From the NCBI GenBank assembly GCA_033807695.1, contig CM066310.1, positions 1,488,001 to 1,552,000 on the forward strand: 64,000 nt of DNA, given 5' to 3'. Both the position numbers and the translations under genes were made by a program. Every line of letters starts with the position of its first letter. Positions within the stretch are counted from its first letter, which is position 1. Under the pieces are notes generated by a model that saw only the letters and a program-made list of their open reading frames with translations, was not told where the DNA came from and ran no database searches. This document shows positions 34,931 to 46,583 of this stretch, piece by piece. The stretch is from Daedaleopsis sinensis (taxonomy: Eukaryota > Basidiomycota > Agaricomycetes > Polyporales > Polyporaceae).

Positions 34931-36163
34931 ATGCCTTCCTACGTAGTAACTGGCGCGTCTCGCGGTATAGGGGTGCGTTATCTCCCCAAAGGACTTGTCT
35001 GTGCGATGGTGGTCAGTGCACTGACGGATAATGGATAATGGATTCTTCCAGCTCGAGTTTGTGCGGCAGTTGGTGCGCGATAATCATCACCTGGGCCTTA
35101 GTGCCGCACCCGAATACGGTCGCTCACCAGATGCTGCGCCTGCTACAGAGCCAGGACAAGGCGAATGTCGTCTTCGGCGCCGTCCGCAACCCGGCGACCG
35201 CGACTAAGCTCGCCACGCTGCAGCAGACGGCCGCGAACGTGCACATCGTCAAAGGCGACCTCGACGATCCCGCCTCCTGGAAGGTGCGTCCTCAGGCCTG
35301 AGGGTCCCGAGATGATGCACAGACTGAACTACCCCCTCTCTCCCCCAGGCCGCCGCCGCGGAAGTCGCGAAGGTGACGGGGGGCTCGCTCGACTACCTCA
35401 TCAACAACGCCGCCTCCGTGTCCGACCGCCACTCGAGCCTCAAGGTTACCCAGTTGTGAGTAGTCCCCCGTGCGCGCTCGCGCTCGCACAGGCTGCTCAC
35501 CCGCGCCCTCCTCCCGCAGCCCCGACGAGAAGACGCTCGACAATGAGCTCGTCTCTGCCGTACGTTCCCCTCCTCTCTCGCCGAGAGCGCTGTCCCTCAT
35601 ACTTAAACGTCATCCTCTCCCCCCGCACGAACAGTTCCGCACGAACGTCGCGGGCGTCGCGCACACGATCAACGCCTTCCTCCCGCTCCTCCGCGGGGGC
35701 GCGACCAAGAAGGTGATCTCGCTCTCGACGGGGCTCGCCGCGACGGACGTCGTGCTCCTCTCCGGCTTCGCGTACAACGCGCAGTACGCGATCTCCAAGG
35801 CCGCGCTCAACATGCTCGTCGCCGAGTTCTCGGCCGCGCTCGAGGGCGAGGGCTTCACCTTCCTCGCGCTCAGCCCCGGGCTCGTCAACACTGCCGAGAA
35901 GCCGCGTGAGTCATTCCTCCTTTCCTGCCCGCTACCCCGGAGTCGGAGCCCGCTGACGAGTGTGTGGGTGGACAGCGACCCCCGAGGAGCTCGAAGGCTT
36001 CAAGGGCATGGTCGCCCTCTTCAAGCGGCACACGCCCGAGTGGGACGGTGCCCCGCTCACCCCCGAGACGTCTGTCAAGCTCATGCGGGGCGTCATCGAC
36101 AAGCTCGGCCCCAAGGATTCCGGCGCGTTCGTGTCGCAGTACGGGGACCAGAGGTGGCTGTAA
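34931..36163 (+). CDS. Short-chain dehydrogenase/reductase, paralogue A
   Basis: NAD(P)-dependent oxidoreductase of the classical SDR family; substrate not predictable. Exons 34931-34972, 35052-35072 (21 bp), 35149-35283, 35349-35455, 35520-35559, 35635-35905 and 35976-36163; 267 residues. The nucleotide-binding TGASRGIG is at residues 7-14, the structural NNA at 85-87, a serine in SLSTG at 144-146 and the catalytic YAISK (Tyr166, Lys170) follow. Exon sizes and phases are identical to paralogue B at 39670, which supports the model. The gene has the compact look of cytosolic SDRs, with no signal peptide. Its downstream neighbours are a kinase relic and a secreted protein gene on the opposite strand. 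Confidence 0.92.
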
Positions 36164-36434
36164 ATCTCTGCAGATGCTCCTGCAGTAGTGCAAAGTACAC
36201 TTGTTTGTAGCAACATCGCGCAGTAGATCAAGACACAAGGAAACCTCACGAGCAATGTAATCTAGACTCACCAAATTTAAACAGTACCACTCACCGTTGC
36301 ATCACGCACACGACGCGTGAACGAGGGAGTCTCGCTCAGGCAGAACTTCGCTAGCGACGTGTTCATCCACATACCTAAATAGATAATTGAGATACAGCAA
36401 GAAAAGACCCAAAATATACGAGACGACAGAAATG
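36164..36434. other. Intergenic, SDR 3' flank
   Basis: The first 110 bases match the 3' flank of paralogue B (40927-41040), so the duplicated SDR segment ends near 36275. Beyond that I see nothing before the kinase relic. Confidence 0.6.
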
Positions 36435-36942
36435 TCACTGCGGAGGGGTAGGGAGCGATGGTGTCTTGTTCGCAATCCAGATGCTGGTGCGAACGACATG
36501 TCGACAAGCCCTAAAGATCCGCGCGATGAAAAACTCGTTCCGATAGACGAACCGAGACCTAAGTGTCCACGACGACAACGAAGTTCGTATCTCTTCGAAG
36601 CGTCGGTACGCTTCTTCAATAGAAGGACGATCTTCGGGCTTCCTCTTGGTCATGTCGGCGATCAGTGGGGCTAAGAACTTCAGACTACGGCTCTCCTGGG
36701 ACGTGAATGCGAGAACGTTAGCGAAACGATACGGTTATGTCTGTAGCGTCTATGCGGAACTCACATTCATAAAGTCCTCACGAATGAGGTTGCCCAGCGT
36801 ATAGATATCAGCCTTGAAGGGATTGTACATCCCTAACGGCCGGTTCTCGTACTCTGGAAGACTTCTATCACCCTCGATGTTGATGGGCGATATGGTCTCT
36901 TGCCCGGGATTAAACTTGGCGGACAAACCAAAGTCGATGTTC
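36435..36942 (-). pseudogene. Protein kinase relic (C-terminal part)
   Basis: On the - strand an exon at about 36942-36765 reads IDFGLSAKFNPGQE (DFG motif), then YNPFKADIYTLGNLIREDF, and after a 69 bp intron (36764-36696) a second exon gives LIADMTKRKPEDRPSIEEAY and ends at 36435. This is the C-lobe of a eukaryotic protein kinase of a type common in basidiomycetes. The N-lobe with the ATP-binding lysine and a recognisable HRD loop is not found upstream; there lies the secreted protein gene. Traces of the preceding exon may survive at 36960-37080. Homology to the second copy of that gene ends at 36939, three bases inside the kinase exon. Confidence 0.7.
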
Positions 36943-37270
36943 CTAATCCCCCTCTAGCGATCCATCTCACGTGCCGAGCAGGAAGCAGTTCACACAATCG
37001 CACAGTGGGTATGCAGTCACCGGGGTTAAGGAGCTCGGAGGTCAAGGTGGTGACCGTTGAGTACAGGCAGTGATACATAGATATAAGAAGATGAGACCTG
37101 TAGTCGGAGCCTTAGTACAAAGTTGTTGTCTGGTCATAGGATGAGATATCTGTGTAAGGTTCTGAGGAAGTCTGGTCTGGGTTTCGGGCGTGTGCAGCTG
37201 TAAGGGTGGTCTGAGCAAAGTCAGTACGTATACCCGATAGAGCCTACGGGCGAAAAGATCATCATACCTT

Positions 37271-37831
37271 TCATTTATGCGAGAACTGGAGCTTGTAGTA
37301 ACGGTTGTTGAATTCGTACTGGCCGCCCTGTCTGTAGTCGACATTGCAATCCTTGGGAATGATGTGCCCGCCGACGCGGCCGCCACTCTGGCAGGAGTTC
37401 AGGACCGATTGCAGATATCCGCCGCAGTTGACGCCGTCCGCCATCTGCGACAAGTACTGGCCGCAGACGTCGATCTTGCACGTGCCGTACCTCACCTGGG
37501 TATGGCAATCACTGCTATGTGAGGAGAACAGGTAGCCGTTGTTAGCTTGGTCGCATCGGGTGTTTAGGTTCTTGAGCGCTTGAACACAGTCAGAGACCGT
37601 GGGGCTGCCGCCGGACGTCTCGCACACTGGAGCTGTTGCGTCATGGGTGGCGCAACCTAGAGCACGGGCGTGAGCTAGCACGTCTGGTGGAAATTGAAAG
37701 GGTGGGGCGAGAAGCGTACCTCTCGCGACAAGGGTGGCATTGCCCCCGTTGACTCCTCCAAGCGACACACCCTGGACTGCGACAGCACAGGCGAGTGCGA
37801 CGCTGCTGAGGATGGCAAGTTTAGCTGGCAT
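37271..37831 (-). CDS. Small secreted cysteine-rich protein, copy 1
   Basis: 186 residues. The start MPAKLAILSSVALACAVAVQG is a typical signal peptide; upstream in-frame sequence exists, but this ATG is conserved in both copies and follows a TATAAA at about 38001-38006. The mature part has one N-glycosylation site (NAT) and ten cysteines, enough for five disulfides, with a conserved YGTCKIDVCGQY and a C-terminal YYKLQFSHK. The layout resembles fungal secreted effector-like proteins of the Ecp2/Hce2 or killer-protein kind, but I cannot assign it to a family and claim no toxicity. The copy at 50048 shares the ten cysteines yet differs at many other mature residues. A 36-base GT...AG stretch within the frame could be a retained mini-intron. 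Confidence 0.85.
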   Translation of the reverse strand: MPAKLAILSSVALACAVAVQGVSLGGVNGGNATLVARGTLLAPPFQFPPDVLAHARALGCATHDATAPVCETSGGSPTVSDCVQALKNLNTRCDQANNGYLFSSHSSDCHTQVRYGTCKIDVCGQYLSQMADGVNCGGYLQSVLNSCQSGGRVGGHIIPKDCNVDYRQGGQYEFNNRYYKLQFSHK

Positions 37832-38367
37832 TTGAACAGTGGTTATAGTCCAGCTGCCGATGAAGTCACTGTCAAAGGAGAATTCGCTATTGACGGAATG
37901 TTGCAAGACTCACCAAAGGCACTTGGAGGATGTTGTACTAGTGACTAGTAGGAGACTTGATCTGGGTTTCTGCCAGATGGGGGACGGGGGTGGGCCTCTT
38001 TATACGACTGACGACTTGCCTGCATCCATATCTGTTGTGAATGCTTCAGCACTGGCAGACTACTGGCAGGTCCTCTAGCCATCATGATGATGGTGATGAC
38101 TGAGTACTGAACTAGTCTTGGGATCAGGATCGGATGATTTCAGTTTGGTTTCAGTACTATTAGTGAGCTTGAACATCAAGAACGCAGCCCCGTCCCCCCC
38201 CCCCCCCGTTCCCCACAGCCATGGTCACTCTCCGGCTTGTCGTAACTCACAAACTGTACCTTAAGTTACGTACATACCGGAGGAGGAGGAAGAGGAATCT
38301 GATGAGAGCGGGAGTACAGACTTGCGGTGTAGCCTATTCACAGTCACTGTGTCGGATTCTTGAAAGA

Positions 38368-38707
38368 GCTGCGCATTAGCAGGTAGAGTCTCCCGGGCGA
38401 TGACCATGACCACTGCTTGTACATTGTCAAAAAGGCAGAGTGGATACCTTCAGGCTCTGAAGACTCGTAAGGACCCATGATGGTGACTAGTATGACTCGT
38501 ACTGGCAGCAGTGAGCATGAAACACGGTCAGTATTACCAGTGTGATACCAGTGAGAATGCCGAGGACTTGCCGAGGACAGTCTGAGTGAGATGCTGTGAG
38601 ACGCGTAACACAAGGATGCGGAAAGACGTACGAGGAGAGCAGAGGGTACACAGGCCAGCGGATCCGAGAGACCCGATTCAAACCCGATTCCTAAAAATAC
38701 TTATGAT
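38368..38707. other. Segment unique to the left arm
   Basis: About 340 bases interrupt the match between the arms of the inverted duplication. I see no terminal repeats or target-site duplication, so whether it is an insertion here or a deletion in the right arm is open. No gene. Confidence 0.5.
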
Positions 38708-38780
38708 GGAGACTCACACCGGCGCTTGCTTCGCAGCGCACCTCCAACTTGGCAACTGAGGTCAGCTGAGGTCACGGTCA

Positions 38781-39540
38781 CTGTCCAACTTATTGTGTCC
38801 AAAGGTCGCGCGCTTTGCTCCGAACCTGAGTTAGTATGTAGCTTCAACGACGACCAAGCTTGCTCACCTAGAGTCACGACAGTGAGCCCAGAACGATGCA
38901 GACCAGACTTGCTCTTGTAGCACGACGTCGACTCGTCACGGTCGGAGTTCGACTTCAAGCTTCACTGCACCGTTTCAGTACTTACGACGAGCTGGTGGAG
39001 GCGGCCCGGGGCACAAATCGCCTGAGGACGTTCCGGAACATCAAGCACTCCAACGACTCGAAGAGAACGAACTAATATCCGCGAAGAGAACGATGAATCT
39101 AGATGAGTCACCTATCTTAACCTCGCTTAACCACTTCAAGTTCAACAACTTGAAGAACCAAGGCATCATTAGGAACTGCGCAAGATCCTCCAACACCGAG
39201 CCTGTCCCCAACACCGAGCCTGTCCCCGACACTCAATTGACTTTTCCCCTGCTCACGTAACCCATCCTGCAGTGATCGTCCAGATCTCCCGCATAGCTTG
39301 ACAGCGCGCGGTATCCACTGCCCACATGCATGCCATCTTCAATGCAGTATGGCGTCGCCGCTGCGCGATTCGCTGTACATTTTCTTTGTCAGAGCTGACA
39401 AAATGCCGCACACCGGGGAACCCATACTCCTTGATTCGGCAGGTCCATACAAGATTTTCGCGAGAGCCCTGAGCGCGCCCTACGCGAGCAGCGGGCGGCC
39501 TCGTGCACTGTGCAGCCTGTGTGTACATGCGGGTGCTCGC
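38781..39540. other. Spacer and SDR B upstream region
   Basis: No gene seen to about 39150; from there the sequence is related to 34240-34800, the upstream region of SDR A. Confidence 0.6.
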
Positions 39541-39544
39541 CGAG

Positions 39545-39550
39545 TATAAA
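39545..39550 (+). promoter_or_regulatory. TATA box of SDR gene B
   Basis: TATAAA 125 bases before the start codon, in the same position as the TATA box of paralogue A. Confidence 0.6.
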
Positions 39551-39669
39551 GCTGGGGAGGAGTGCAGCGAGGGGAGACCAGACCGCAGTGTCCTTTCTAC
39601 TAGTTCAACACTCGCCTCCAAGCCTTTCAAGTTCCCCGCTCGCCTCCAAGCCTTTCACGTTCCCCGATA

Positions 39670-40926
39670 ATGCCTTCCTACGTTGTGACTGGCGCGTCTC
39701 GCGGTATCGGGGTGCGTTATCTTCCAACGGACTTGTCTGTGCGACGATGGTCAGTCCACTGACGGTTAATGGATTCCCCAGCTCGAGTTTGTGCGGCAGC
39801 TGGTACGCCATATTCACGACCTTATGTGCCGTACCCGAACGCCACTGGCTGAACGCTGCGCCTTCCACAGAGCCAGGACAATGCGAACGTCGTCTTCGGC
39901 GCAGTCCGCAACCCAGCCACCGCGACCAAGCTCGCCGCGCTGCAGCAGACGGCCGCGAACGTGCACATCGTCAAGGGTGACCTCGACGACCCCGCGTCCT
40001 GGAAGGTGCGTCCCCCCCACACCACGAGCTCACGCTCGAGTGTCCAGAGATGCACAGATGGCTGAACCGGCTCCCCCCTACACCCCAACAGGCTGCCGCC
40101 GCCGAGGTCGCGAAGGTGACGGGGGGCTCGCTCGACTACCTCATCAACAACGCCGCCTTCGTCTCCGACAGCCACTCCAGCCTCAAGGTCACTCAGTTGT
40201 GAGTAGTCCCCGTCCGCGCTCGCGCTTGTGCAGGCTGCTTACCCGCGACCACATCCCGCAGCCCCAACGAGAAAACGCTCGACGATGAGCTCGTCTCTGC
40301 CGTACGTCCCTCTCCTCGCTCGACGAGAGTGCTGGACCTCATCCCTTTTTTCTCCCTCCACATCACAACACACCACCGTTCACCCCCACAGTTCCGCACG
40401 AACGTCGCGGGCGTCGCGCACACGATCAACGCCTTCCTCCCGCTCCTCCGCGCGGGCGCCGCCAAGAAGGTGATCTCGCTCTCGACGGGGCTCGCCGCGA
40501 CGGACTTCGTGCTCGTCTCCGGCTGCGCCTACAACGCGCAGTACGCGATCTCCAAGGCCGCGCTCAACATGCTCGTCGCCGAGTTCGCCGCCGCGCTCGA
40601 GGGCGAGGGCTTCACCTTCCTCGCGCTCAGCCCCGGGCTCGTCAACACTGCCGAGAAGCCGCGTGAGTGCTTCTTTGCTGCCTGCCACTATAACCCGCCT
40701 CGGAGTAGGAGCCCGCTGACGCGTGTGTGGGTGGACAGCGACCCCCGAAGAGCTCGAGGGCTTCAAGGGCATGGTGGCCCTGTTCAAGCGGCACACACCC
40801 GAGTGGGACGGCGCCCCGCTCACCCCCGAGACGTCTGTCAAGCTCATGCGGGGCGTCATCGACAAGTTCGGCCCCAAGGACTCCGGCGCGTTCGTGTCGC
40901 AATATGGCGACCAGAAGTGGCTGTAA
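39670..40926 (+). CDS. Short-chain dehydrogenase/reductase, paralogue B
   Basis: Exons 39670-39711, 39782-39802, 39871-40005, 40092-40198, 40262-40301, 40392-40662 and 40739-40926; 267 residues. Each exon has exactly the length of its counterpart in paralogue A (42, 21, 135, 107, 40, 271 and 188 bases), while the introns differ. The TGASRGIG, NNA, SLSTG and YAISK motifs are all present, so the enzyme should be active. It lies 194 bases from the convergent aldehyde dehydrogenase gene. Substrate unknown; pairing with an aldehyde dehydrogenase would fit oxidation of an alcohol to an acid, by inference. Confidence 0.92.
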
Positions 40927-41119
40927 ATCTCTGCAGATTCTTCTGCAGCAGTGCAAAGTACACTTGTTCATGGCAACATCGCGCAGTAGATCAGGACCCA
41001 AGCATATCTCACGAGCGATGGAATTTAGACTCACTAGCATTACAACTTTAAGATCGATGGCCATATCTCAGACTTCTCTTCACTACGCATACACTCTCTT
41101 CGTCGCTACCTGACCTCCG

Positions 41120-43199
41120 CTACGCAGTCTTGATCTTCATATGCACCGACTTGGCCCTCGTGAGCTGGTCGTAGCCGAACTTACTGAGACTGACCCCGCG
41201 CCCGCTGTTCTTCACCCCCGTCCACGCGAGCGCGGGGTCGAGGTAGTCGCAGCGGTTGAGGAACACCGTGCCGGTGTGCAGCTCGTCCACGATGCCGAGG
41301 AACGCCTCCTGCGACTCGGGGTTCGCCGCGGCGTCCGTCCAGACCGACGCCGTGAGGCCGTACGGCGAGTCGTTCATGAGCGCGATCGCCTCGACGTCCG
41401 ACGCGACCTTCTGGATCCCGATGACCGGCCCGAACGTCTCCTCCTGCGTGTCGAGTGAGCCATCGTGTCGTTTCGGCCGCTCAGTCAGTAGTACATACCA
41501 TCATAATCTCCATCGCTGCGCGGTCGTGACATCAGCAGCGCGCGACACGACCGTGACACGCCGGACTTACTGTGGTTAACGTCGACTAGCACCTGCGGCG
41601 CGACGAACGCGGTGCCGCTGTAGCTGATTCGGTGAGCGAGCCAATCTCATGAGATAAGTCGCACTCACGGCTGCGCGGCAGGGAACAGATCCTCGGGAAT
41701 GAGTGCCTTCGCCCCTGCCTGAACTGCAGTCCCATATCAGTATGCCGACATCCGAAGCCAGCGGGATGAATGCTCACCGGCAGCGGTCACCTGCTTGCGT
41801 ATCCGCTCTGCGCTCGCCACGCTGCAAACAGGCCCAAGGTTGTGTTGTGGCTCCGTTGGATCGCCCAATTTGTATTTCTGCGACGCGTTGATTAGGAATT
41901 CGAATCGCAGCCGACGGGACACAGACCTTCGTAAGGTCGACAAACTTGGCGACGAATTCATCGTAGATTGACTCATGAACGTATATGCGCTGCTGGCGCA
42001 TAAATATCCCCGGTCCCCATTCAGTAAAAGGGTGCGACACACCTCAATCGCACAACAGCTCTGGCCGGAGTTAAACATGGCGCCTAGATATCATCACGAC
42101 TGTGTTAAGCAGCACCGACCTGACACCAGTCAATCGACGTACCATCAACGAGCTCAGCGACGGTATAGTCCAAGTCTGCATCGGCACGGACATATGCAGG
42201 GTCCTTCCCTCCGAGCTACAAGCACATCGTTCAGCGGATACTCTGCACATGTCGTGGTGCACCCACCTCCAACCCAACACCTTTGAAGCCCTGCGCTTCC
42301 GCGGCCGCGATGTCGACCGCGCGGCCTCCAGCCACGCTCCCGGTGAACGCAACAAAGTCGACAAGAGGGTTCTTCACCGCCGTCGCGGTCAGCTCCGGAC
42401 TGAGGTGGATCACCTGCAGAGCGTCCTGGGGCACGCCGGCCTTATGGAACGCGAGCGCGAAGCGCTCAGCAGCAAGAGGGGTTTGCGGAGAGGGTTTGAG
42501 TATCACAGAGTTCCCTGCGATGAGCGCAGGCAGAACGGAGTTGACCATGACGAGGTACGGGTAGCTGGGTTCCACCACACGAAGTCAGCCACACCTGGCG
42601 ACGAGGAACAAGGGTCGGTGGGACATACTTCCAAGGCGCAATGACGAGCACCACACCGAAAGGGGTGCGCTTGATGTAGCGCTTGAAACCAGGTTTGTCG
42701 GACTCGGCGAAAGAGACATCGGCGAGGGCTTCCTCGGCGATGGAGAGCATGTATTCGGCGCGTTCGAGGGTACCACGGACTTCACCCGCACCTTGCGACA
42801 CAGGCCTACATATCGCAGATCATGCTCGTGAACGGATGAATTGTCGGTCAACACTGCGCACATACCGACCCATCTGAAGGGTGAGCTCCATCGGGATCTC
42901 GTCGCGCATCTTACCAAACTCCTCCTAGACATCCTGGTGAGGCCCGCCCTTACGTCCGTCGACCGGAAACGAGAAGCTACACGTACCATGAACCTCCTCC
43001 CGATAGCAACGCGCTGTTGCAGCGGTACACGCGCCCATTTCTCCTGCGCCTCCGCCGCCTTCTCGACAGCTTTGCTCAGCTGCTTCTCGGAGGGGTAGGT
43101 GCGGCACACAAACGGCTGCTGATTGTGAGGGATGAGCGTGGTCTGCGACGCTGGGTCGCTGTCGGATTGGATGACAGTGCCGGCTGGATTCAAGGACAT
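41120..43199 (-). CDS. Aldehyde dehydrogenase (NAD(P)+)
   Basis: Oxidises an aldehyde to the acid. Twelve exons: 43199-42987, 42924-42866, 42805-42629, 42564-42267, 42215-42143, 42083-42043, 41989-41927, 41877-41778, 41714-41669, 41623-41571, 41515-41499 (17 bp) and 41443-41120. They join in frame to 487 residues, the family's usual length. Seen are the PWNYP motif with Asn150, VILKPSPQTP (cofactor-binding Lys), the general base Glu249 before LGGKDP, the nucleophile Cys283 in FNSGQSCC, and the C-terminal EETFGPV and KNSGRG motifs. It resembles class 3 or succinate-semialdehyde-type enzymes; substrate not predictable. No targeting peptide is obvious. Confidence 0.93.
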
Positions 43200-43243
43200 C
43201 GCGAGTTGGTAGTGATGGGATGGAGGATATATTAGCGTTCGAC

Positions 43244-43280
43244 GAGGAAGAGGAGGAGGAGGAGGAGGAGGAGGAGGAGG
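43244..43280. repeat. GAG trinucleotide microsatellite
   Basis: About twelve GAG/GGA repeats just upstream of the aldehyde dehydrogenase start codon; on the gene's own strand this is a CTC-rich leader. The rest of 43281-43612 holds no gene that I can see. Confidence 0.9.
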
Positions 43281-43612
43281 ATCATCTATCTATAATAAAT
43301 ATATCAATTTCGGCCACTACCGATTAGATCTTAGATCCTATTAGATCGGGCATGAATCTCGTGTACTCCCACGCACGTGCTTTTGTAGATCCTTTTGAGA
43401 GCCCAGAGTCGGTGTACTTACTTTTGCTGATCAGCGGGTGTGCCAAGTCTCAAGAGTCTGATATGATTTGGACTGTTCAGAGACTACATAAGGGAACATC
43501 CAATGTAAGTTCTTGAAGCACTGAGCCTACAGTAGTAACATGTGAGGAGACACTACTAAGTCCCCAAATGTACGGCAAGAATCAAGGGGAGACTCCGTGT
43601 ACTTATCAACGC

Positions 43613-45862
43613 TTACACACGTCGAATGAGCCGAATGGGAACATCACCAACACCGAAGTTCATGACAGCATGTCCACGCATGCACCGTTCCTCCCACTCG
43701 GCCTTAGTCTCCCCTTCCTTCGCGAGTATTTCTACCCGCCAGTCACGTACTAACTTGGCGAGGAAACAGATCCCTTCTGTGATAGAGAATCGTCGGCCGA
43801 TGCCTGCACACACATCCATGAGTACTTGAGCCGAAGTAACGGTGATTGTTGCGGCCGCCCATCGAGCGTGCGCAGTGACTTGAAATACTCACAGACACGC
43901 GAGCCCACGGAGAACATTGTCAGCGCATTTTCATGTGCACCGTACCACCGCTCGGGCTTGAACGCTTCAGGATCAGGGAAATGGCGTGGGTTGTGGTCTG
44001 CGGTAAGGGGGCACGTCAGTCGGAGCGTGAGTCAGACACTCACGTCGCTGAGGATGAGCCTGGTAAACTGTGGAACACGCTTACGAAGACCAATGGCATC
44101 GACGACAAACCGAGTCCCTGCGGGAACTGCAATGCGCTCGTCTCGGTTTGGCCCAACATGCTCCAAAACGGTGTCTTCGGATGTGTCTCGAATCCACATG
44201 AACCCAGCCGCTGCGTCGACACAATCGTGTGAGTTGCCCAGTTGGCAGTTGGATATCAGCAGGATCACCGTTTCTGGAGAAACGACTCACGGAATAGGCG
44301 AGCTGCCTCGAGGAAGCAAGCTTGTACTTTGTGAAGCTTGGAAGAATTCTCAAACGTCTGTGGAAGTATAAACCTGTCGCTTGGGCTTCGATAGTATAGG
44401 GAGAACTTACACAGTCGGCCTCTGTTGGCATAACGGACATGATCTCTTGATACATCTCCTCCTGGAAGTCCTCACGGAGACACATGTATCCGAGTGCAGC
44501 GTTCAGCGTCATCGCCGTGGTGTCTGGAATGTCAAACACAAGGACTTTTAGTGAGTGTACTCGAAGATACTCAGCGAGAATGTTTACCGTGGCCAGCGAA
44601 TAGGAGAATGAAGGTGTTGCCTATCTGGATAGTAAGGGTAGACATCAACAATAAGTCGTTTAGAAAAACCTGGATAGACAGCAAACAACTTACCAACTCC
44701 TCGTCGGTCATGCTCATTTTCGATCCTTCGTACTCTTCCTCGGTCGACCTAATCATGAGACTCAGGATATCATTTTGCATAGGCACTCCGGCTGCAAGCT
44801 CTCTACGTCGAGTCTGAATCATTTTAGTCAAGAATCCCAGAGCGGTCTTCGAAGCCTCTTCCATGTCCCGGAGTCTGAGAACGACAGCGATGAGCATGGC
44901 TCCAGAAACTCTCATAGCCCATTAGAACATACTTCTTGACCGGGAGCATGTACACCCATTTTGGGAGTATCAAGCGTAGAATATGATCATGCGCAAGGAT
45001 CGAGAGGGCTTCCCCAAATGACATCTTGTCAGACGGGCTAGCCTTCATAAAATCCCAAGAGAGCGCGTTTCCGAACCCACTGGTCGAGATTATAATGAGG
45101 GCGAACTTTGAGCACGACGCGAAAGTCGGACATCAGTCCTTTGGTCTGGGGGCGTCCAAGAGGCAAACATGGTAGAAACGCACCTTGTTCGTGAGAGGAT
45201 TGATGGCCGGAATGTCTATTGTCGAGCGCGTCGACCACCCTTCACCTACAACCATCTCGTCGTACACACGCTTCGACTCCTTCCAGAGTGCTGCATACCT
45301 AGGGAAACGGGATGTCATCGTAGACGAACCCCGCAGAAGAGGTTGCGACAACATACGTAGCTTGAGCGAAGGCGGGAGTGATGATGCGCCTGAACCGCTT
45401 CCACTCTTCTCCGTTGGCTGCAAATAGGTTCGGTCCCCACAAACTGTGCGACAGATAGTCAGATTATATGTTAGACGAATGTACGGAGAAATGATGGCCT
45501 ACAGGGTAATCGCCGTAATATCTGGAGTCTTATGAAACTGGCCTTTGGTGGATACGATCTGACGAGCGACCTCGAGGGAGGAGGTGTATATCGCAGGCAC
45601 ACCCATCACGTATGGGAGGGCAGAGATGGTCTCCGTGCCCGCACGCGCATAAACTGCCCGTAGTGAGGATCGAAAGAGAGATGAATATCAGTTGGACGCA
45701 GACGCGAACGGGATGGCGGGACACACCTTCCTTCCGCCATTCCCACTGCCAATTCAAGCCGGGATTGAAGCGACTGGTGGGAAAGGCGGCACCCGAGCCC
45801 AAGAAGATGACGAAGAGCGCAAGTAGGATCTCCGGGACTCCCATGGCGGGCATGGAGGTCAT
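43613..45862 (-). CDS. Cytochrome P450 monooxygenase
   Basis: Membrane-bound haem monooxygenase. Twelve exons: 45862-45727, 45653-45503, 45443-45357, 45298-45184, 45105-44933, 44874-44694, 44624-44588, 44523-44411, 44357-44291, 44210-44085, 43997-43893 and 43803-43613; 493 residues. The N-terminus MTSMPAMGVPEILLALFVIF is a hydrophobic anchor. The WKRFRR C-helix, I-helix AGHDTT (291-296), ExxR as EAAR, FKPERW and the haem loop FSVGSRVCIG (Cys431) are all present, several reconstituted only across splice junctions, which supports the model. Start chosen at the first ATG of the exon; two further in-frame ATGs follow within seven codons. CYP family not assigned. It lies head-to-tail with the aldehyde dehydrogenase. 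Confidence 0.92.
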
Positions 45863-46583
45863 AGATCGAAAGGTCAGACGAAGGAGAGACAGCGGGGTGA
45901 CCCTAGGAGAGGGGATGGCCGCTGGAGCGCGAAACCCGAGTGACAAGGTTAACGCTCAGCGCTCAGGCTAAGGGGTGATAATCGTGTCAGCGCCCGTTAC
46001 GTACGTTAAAGGTGGAACACTTCCTTCAACGATGCTCTTCCCCTCGTACCTAGCTTGATACTTCCGAGACAAGCGCGTACAAGCGCAGAACCGGACATCG
46101 CCTTTCGAGCCCTTTAAGTCGGCCGAGGGGAATGAGTCATGGAATTGAGTGAACGGACATTGACGCTAGATTGACACCTGGTAGACTCTAACCCTGCGGC
46201 CCATCTGCTGTGACTCACAGCAGATGGGCCGCAGGGTTAGACAGGTCCGTCCTCCCCCCGTTCAATAGGACCTGTACATCGCAGTCTGCCTAGGGGAGAC
46301 AAGATTTTGAGAGCAGAGACTCAGACTCAGAGCTACTTAGAGCCGCCCGGCCAGATTGAGAGTATCAAAGTGCTTCAATGCTCGTACTCCTCCCCATTCA
46401 TGTAGTGACAAGACCGTAACGCTCAACAAACCCGTGCTCCGCCCTTTTTTAGCCTTCGGCTCAAACCTCACACTGCCGGCCCAGACATATCTTCCTCAAA
46501 ATCCTCAAGTTCTTCTTCGTCTTCGTGCATCAGGCTGCGGGCGATTCGTCAGCAATACTACTGCTGGCCGCACAAACCGGGAC
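45863..46583. other. Intergenic, P450 upstream region
   Basis: No gene seen. It contains the 55-base palindrome described at 46187. Confidence 0.5.
46187..46241. repeat. Perfect 27-base inverted repeat with one-base centre
   Basis: The arms 46187-46213 (TCTAACCCTGCGGCCCATCT...) and 46215-46241 are exact reverse complements around a single C. No gene, target duplication or T-run marks it as a terminator or a known element. Confidence 0.95.

Larger units (their letters stand above)
36939..38780. repeat. Left arm of a large inverted duplication
   Basis: Sequence 36939-38367 and about 38708-38780 is repeated in reverse orientation at about 49430-50946. It includes the secreted protein gene with its promoter and 3' flank. 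The left arm has a segment of about 340 bases (38368-38707) that the right arm lacks, and a run of 14 C at 38194-38207 missing from the right arm. The right arm has about 35 extra bases in the 5' leader. Confidence 0.85.
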
